Below, in pieces: positions 5,626 to 7,638 of a stretch of DNA of 7,638 bases (position 1 is the first letter of the stretch; each line of letters begins with the position of its first letter). Both the position numbers and the translations under genes were made by a program. The DNA lies in the NCBI GenBank assembly GCA_021785115.1, contig JAJYGO010000503.1:1-7638 (forward strand), given 5' to 3'. This DNA is from Chloroflexota bacterium. Its GTDB lineage: Bacteria > Chloroflexota > Limnocylindria > Limnocylindrales > CSP1-4. Under the pieces are notes generated by a model that saw nothing but the letters and a program-made list of their open reading frames with translations, was not told where the DNA came from and did not search any database.

Positions 5626-6365
5626 TACCTCGGCTGCGTGACGAACACGCCCCAGCCCAGGTACCGGCGTCCCCAGCGCAGATACGTGCGCCGGCGGTCG
5701 TCGCGGAAGCGGACCATCGCGTCGTGGTCCGGGTCGTCGGGGTGGGCGGCCAGCCAGTCGGTGATCGTCATCCACTGTGACGCCTCGTACCGGTCCCAGC
5801 TCGCGGCCGTGGCCACCACCATCTCGACCAGCTCCAGGCCCGCATAGTCGAGGCGGTCGAACGTCCCCTCGAGGGTTGCGAACAGGTCCCATGGGAAGCC
5901 GTGGGCGTCGACGCACTCGTCGGGGGGCGTCTCGTTCCAGAACGGCTCGCCGATCAGCAGCAGGCCCCCGGGCCGGAGGGCCGGCCGGAGCAGCTCCACG
6001 GTGCCCGCCAGGCCGCCCCCGATCCAGGTGGCCCCGATGCAGCCGGCGATGTCGAACCCCCCGGGCTCGGGGCGGTAGGCGGCCGCGTCCCCCTCGACGA
6101 TCTCGATGCGGTCCGCCACGCCCAGCTCGGCCGCCCTGGCGCGGGCTCCCGCGCAGAACACGGTCGAGATGTCCACCCCCACGCCGGTGCTGCCGAACCA
6201 CTCGGCCCACCGGCACAGGAGCTCCGCCTTGCCGCAGGCGAGGTCGAGCACCCGCGTCCCGGGCCCGACCCGGGCGATCTCGCCCAGCAGACGGAGCTGC
6301 GGCTCGACGAGCGGGTTGAGGATGCGGTGCCTGGCCTCGGCGATCTCGTGCAGGCGGAGCGACAT
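5625..6365 (-). CDS. class I SAM-dependent methyltransferase, small-molecule type (YjhP-like)
   Basis: 246-aa Rossmann-fold methyltransferase, soluble and complete. SAM-binding motif I is RVLDLACGKAELL (38-50). The acidic residue after strand 2 is D65 in GVGVDIS. A third motif, EGDAAAY (91-97), binds the adenine side. Motif IV is FDIAGCIGATWIGGG (104-118), and LRPGGLLLIGEPFWNE (130-145) follows. The CIGATWIGGG and LIGEPFW blocks and the C-terminal RYLGWGVF are, from memory, shared with the YjhP-like branch of uncharacterised methyltransferases; the substrate is unknown. The ATG at 6365 is the only sensible start, because further upstream the frame would overlap the divergent antiporter gene. 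The ribosome site is weak (GGAG about 11 nt away). It is divergent from the antiporter by 48 bp and convergent with the XRE-type gene. Confidence 0.87.
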   Translation of the reverse strand: MSLRLHEIAEARHRILNPLVEPQLRLLGEIARVGPGTRVLDLACGKAELLCRWAEWFGSTGVGVDISTVFCAGARARAAELGVADRIEIVEGDAAAYRPEPGGFDIAGCIGATWIGGGLAGTVELLRPALRPGGLLLIGEPFWNETPPDECVDAHGFPWDLFATLEGTFDRLDYAGLELVEMVVATAASWDRYEASQWMTITDWLAAHPDDPDHDAMVRFRDDRRRTYLRWGRRYLGWGVFVTQPR

Positions 6366-6400
6366 GACCCGATGATGCTCCGCGCGGTGTCGAGCGCCAG

Positions 6401-6406
6401 TACCGT
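6401..6406 (+). promoter_or_regulatory. -10 box of a probable leaderless antiporter transcript
   Basis: TACCGT (TAnnnT) lies exactly 7 nt before the ATG at 6414. This is the typical spacing for transcription starting at the A of the start codon. No Shine-Dalgarno sequence is present (TGCGCCC precedes the ATG), which agrees with leaderless translation. No clear -35 box is visible. The 48-bp gap must also hold the promoter of the divergent methyltransferase gene, for which no good hexamer is seen. Confidence 0.5.
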
Positions 6407-6413
6407 TGCGCCC

Positions 6414-7505
6414 ATGCAGCGGCTCTACTTCCTCGGCCGGCGCGCGATCGTGCTCCTGGCGGTCAGCCTCGTCGGCGGCGCCGTCACCGTCGGGCTGCGC
6501 GCCGCGGCCGCCGACCACGTCGCGGTGTTCGTCGTCGCCTCAATCACGCTGGCCGGCCTGGCGGGCCTCGTCGGCGAGGCCACCGACCAGCTCGGCAGCC
6601 GCCTCGGCCCCGCCACGACGGGCGTGCTCCAGTCGGCGCTCGGCAACCTGCCCGAGCTGTTCATCTCGCTGTTCGCCCTCCGCGCGGGCCTGGTGGTCCT
6701 CGTCCAGACCTCGCTCATCGGCTCGATCCTGGGCAACAGCCTGCTCGTGCTCGGCCTCGCCTTCGTCGCCGGCGGCATGCGGCACGGTCGCATGACGTTC
6801 GACGCCGGACCGGTCAGGACCATCGCCATCTCCCTGGTGCTGGCCGTCGCCGCGCTCGTGATCCCCACGGTCGCCACGTCGCCGGGCGGGCCCGACGCCG
6901 GGCACGCCACCGAGATCAGCGTCTTCGTGTCGCTGGTCCTGCTGGTCGTGTTCGCGGCGTCGATCCCCTACTCGCTCGGCGGCGGGCCGGGCGCGTCGAT
7001 GCCCGAGGCGGCCGTGGAGGAGGGACGGCGCTGGCCGATGCGCGCCGCGGTCGTCGTCCTCGCGCTGGCGGGCGTCGGCGCCGCGTTCGTGTCCGACTGG
7101 TTCGTGGAGGCGCTGCGGCCGGCCATGGCGACCCTCGGCCTGTCGGAGGCGTTCGTGGGGCTCGTGGTGGTCGCGATCGCGGGCAACGCGGTGGAGAACG
7201 TGGCCGGCGTCCAGGCCGCGCTGCGGGGCCGGATCGACCTGGGCATCAGCCTCATCCAGAACTCCAGCCTGCAGGTTGCCATCGCGCTGACGCCCGTCCT
7301 GGTCATCGTGAGCCTGTTCCTGGCCCCGGCGGCGATGACCCTCGTCCTGGCGCCAACCCTCCTGGTGGCGGTGGCGCTGGCCGCCGTCCTGGGCGCCCTG
7401 GTGGTGTTCGACGGCGAGGCGACCTGGCTCGAGGGGCTGATGCTGGTGGGCCTGTACCTGATCATCGCGGCGTCCGTCTGGTACGGGCCGCCGGTGGCCG
7501 GCTAG
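6414..7505 (+). CDS. CaCA-superfamily calcium/cation:proton antiporter (CAX-type)
   Basis: 363-aa polytopic membrane protein with about eleven hydrophobic segments, the usual length for bacterial CAX exchangers, which export Ca2+ or other cations in exchange for protons. Both alpha-repeats are visible. Alpha-1 is LQSALGNLPELFISLFALRA (72-91) followed by SLIGSILGNSLLVLG (100-114), with cation-site E81 in GNxxE. Alpha-2 is FVGLVVVAIAGNAVENVAGV (247-266) followed by ISLIQNSSLQVAIALTP (278-294), with E261 in the matching GNxxE. The two halves are joined by a hydrophilic linker rich in Gly, Pro and acidic residues (about 188-208). Typical CAX proteins have His after the second-repeat Glu (GNAxEH) where this one has N262. 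The ATG at 6414 is preferred because of the TACCGT box 7 nt upstream; longer in-frame extensions would overlap the divergent gene. The ion is inferred from family only. Confidence 0.9.
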   Translation: MQRLYFLGRRAIVLLAVSLVGGAVTVGLRAAAADHVAVFVVASITLAGLAGLVGEATDQLGSRLGPATTGVLQSALGNLPELFISLFALRAGLVVLVQTSLIGSILGNSLLVLGLAFVAGGMRHGRMTFDAGPVRTIAISLVLAVAALVIPTVATSPGGPDAGHATEISVFVSLVLLVVFAASIPYSLGGGPGASMPEAAVEEGRRWPMRAAVVVLALAGVGAAFVSDWFVEALRPAMATLGLSEAFVGLVVVAIAGNAVENVAGVQAALRGRIDLGISLIQNSSLQVAIALTPVLVIVSLFLAPAAMTLVLAPTLLVAVALAAVLGALVVFDGEATWLEGLMLVGLYLIIAASVWYGPPVAG

Positions 7506-7538
7506 GCGCCATCCCTCCCCGACGAGCGCTGTCCAGGG

Positions 7539-7561
7539 CGCCGAGGGGCCTTCGCCCGGCG
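7539..7561 (+). terminator. hairpin after the antiporter gene
   Basis: CGCCG (7539-7543) pairs with CGGCG (7557-7561), with two further GC pairs inside past a bulged A. It lies 34 nt after the antiporter stop, in the 86-bp gap before the next gene. No T-run follows, so it is a candidate terminator only. Confidence 0.3.
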
Positions 7562-7576
7562 AGCGCCGCCAAGTCG

Positions 7577-7582
7577 TACACT
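7577..7582 (+). promoter_or_regulatory. candidate -10 box before the last, partial gene
   Basis: TACACT lies 9 nt before an ATG at 7592. The transcript would be leaderless or nearly so; AAGG abuts the ATG too closely to act as a normal ribosome site. It is the same hexamer as before the formate dehydrogenase gene. Confidence 0.4.
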
Positions 7583-7591
7583 CCACCAAGG

Positions 7592-7638
7592 ATGGACCTG
7601 CGCATCGCCGACCTAGCCGCCACGACAGCTGAGCGCCG
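7592..7638 (+). CDS. start of an unidentified gene, cut by the window end
   Basis: The ATG at 7592 opens a frame MDLRIADLAATTAER that runs off the end of the window with no stop. It is too short to identify. Support comes from the TACACT box 9 nt upstream and the position after a probable terminator. It could equally be a chance ATG. Confidence 0.4.
   Translation, partial: MDLRIADLAATTAER

Noticed and set aside
5901..6413. N-terminal extension of the antiporter
   Set aside because: The extension is antisense to the methyltransferase gene, hydrophilic and unlike any CAX N-terminus; the promoter hexamer at 6401 supports the ATG at 6414.
1..7638. tRNA, rRNA, CRISPR array or insertion sequence
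   Set aside because: No cloverleaf-like segment, regularly spaced repeats, transposase or terminal inverted repeats could be recognised by eye.

Overview
The window is very GC-rich DNA with strong G/C preference at third codon positions. Together with TAnnnT -10 hexamers placed a few bases before start codons (leaderless-type transcripts), this points to a high-GC actinobacterium, possibly of the Thermoleophilia/Solirubrobacter type, or a high-GC Chloroflexota relative. The taxon is inferred, not proven.

Layout from left to right. Positions 1-140 are non-coding and rich in GC hairpins. A minus-strand gene (141-1583) encodes an MttB-superfamily methyltransferase without pyrrolysine. Upstream of it on the same strand is a small four-helix membrane protein (1757-2203). 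A 305-bp divergent region (2204-2508) then leads to the main find, a plus-strand formate dehydrogenase catalytic subunit (2509-4425). Its reading frame is interrupted by one in-frame TGA at 2764-2766, exactly at the selenocysteine position of the FdhF/FdhA family. A bacterial SECIS-type hairpin follows it, with the same spacing and apical GGU as E. coli fdhF. The protein also lacks the usual N-terminal [4Fe-4S] segment: E. coli FdhF Sec140 and Arg333 align with U86 and R279, a constant offset of 54 residues. A 269-bp gap with several hairpins follows, then an XRE-type helix-turn-helix protein with an uncharacterised C-terminal domain (about 4695-5552). An imperfect direct repeat of about 30 bp flanks this gene on both sides. 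Convergent to it is a class I SAM-dependent methyltransferase (5625-6365, minus). Divergent from that by only 48 bp is a CaCA/CAX-type Ca2+/cation:H+ antiporter (6414-7505). The first 47 bases of another plus-strand gene may begin at 7592.

How the genes may work together: an MttB-type enzyme removes methyl groups from quaternary amines to a corrinoid protein, and those groups can be oxidised through tetrahydrofolate to formate. Formate dehydrogenase would finish that route to CO2, so the left half may be a fragment of a C1-oxidation module. No corrinoid protein, folate enzyme, Fe-S/diaphorase subunit or Sec-insertion gene (selA/B/C/D) lies in the window, so the link is inferential. The right half (regulator, small-molecule methyltransferase, antiporter) looks like unrelated single-gene units.
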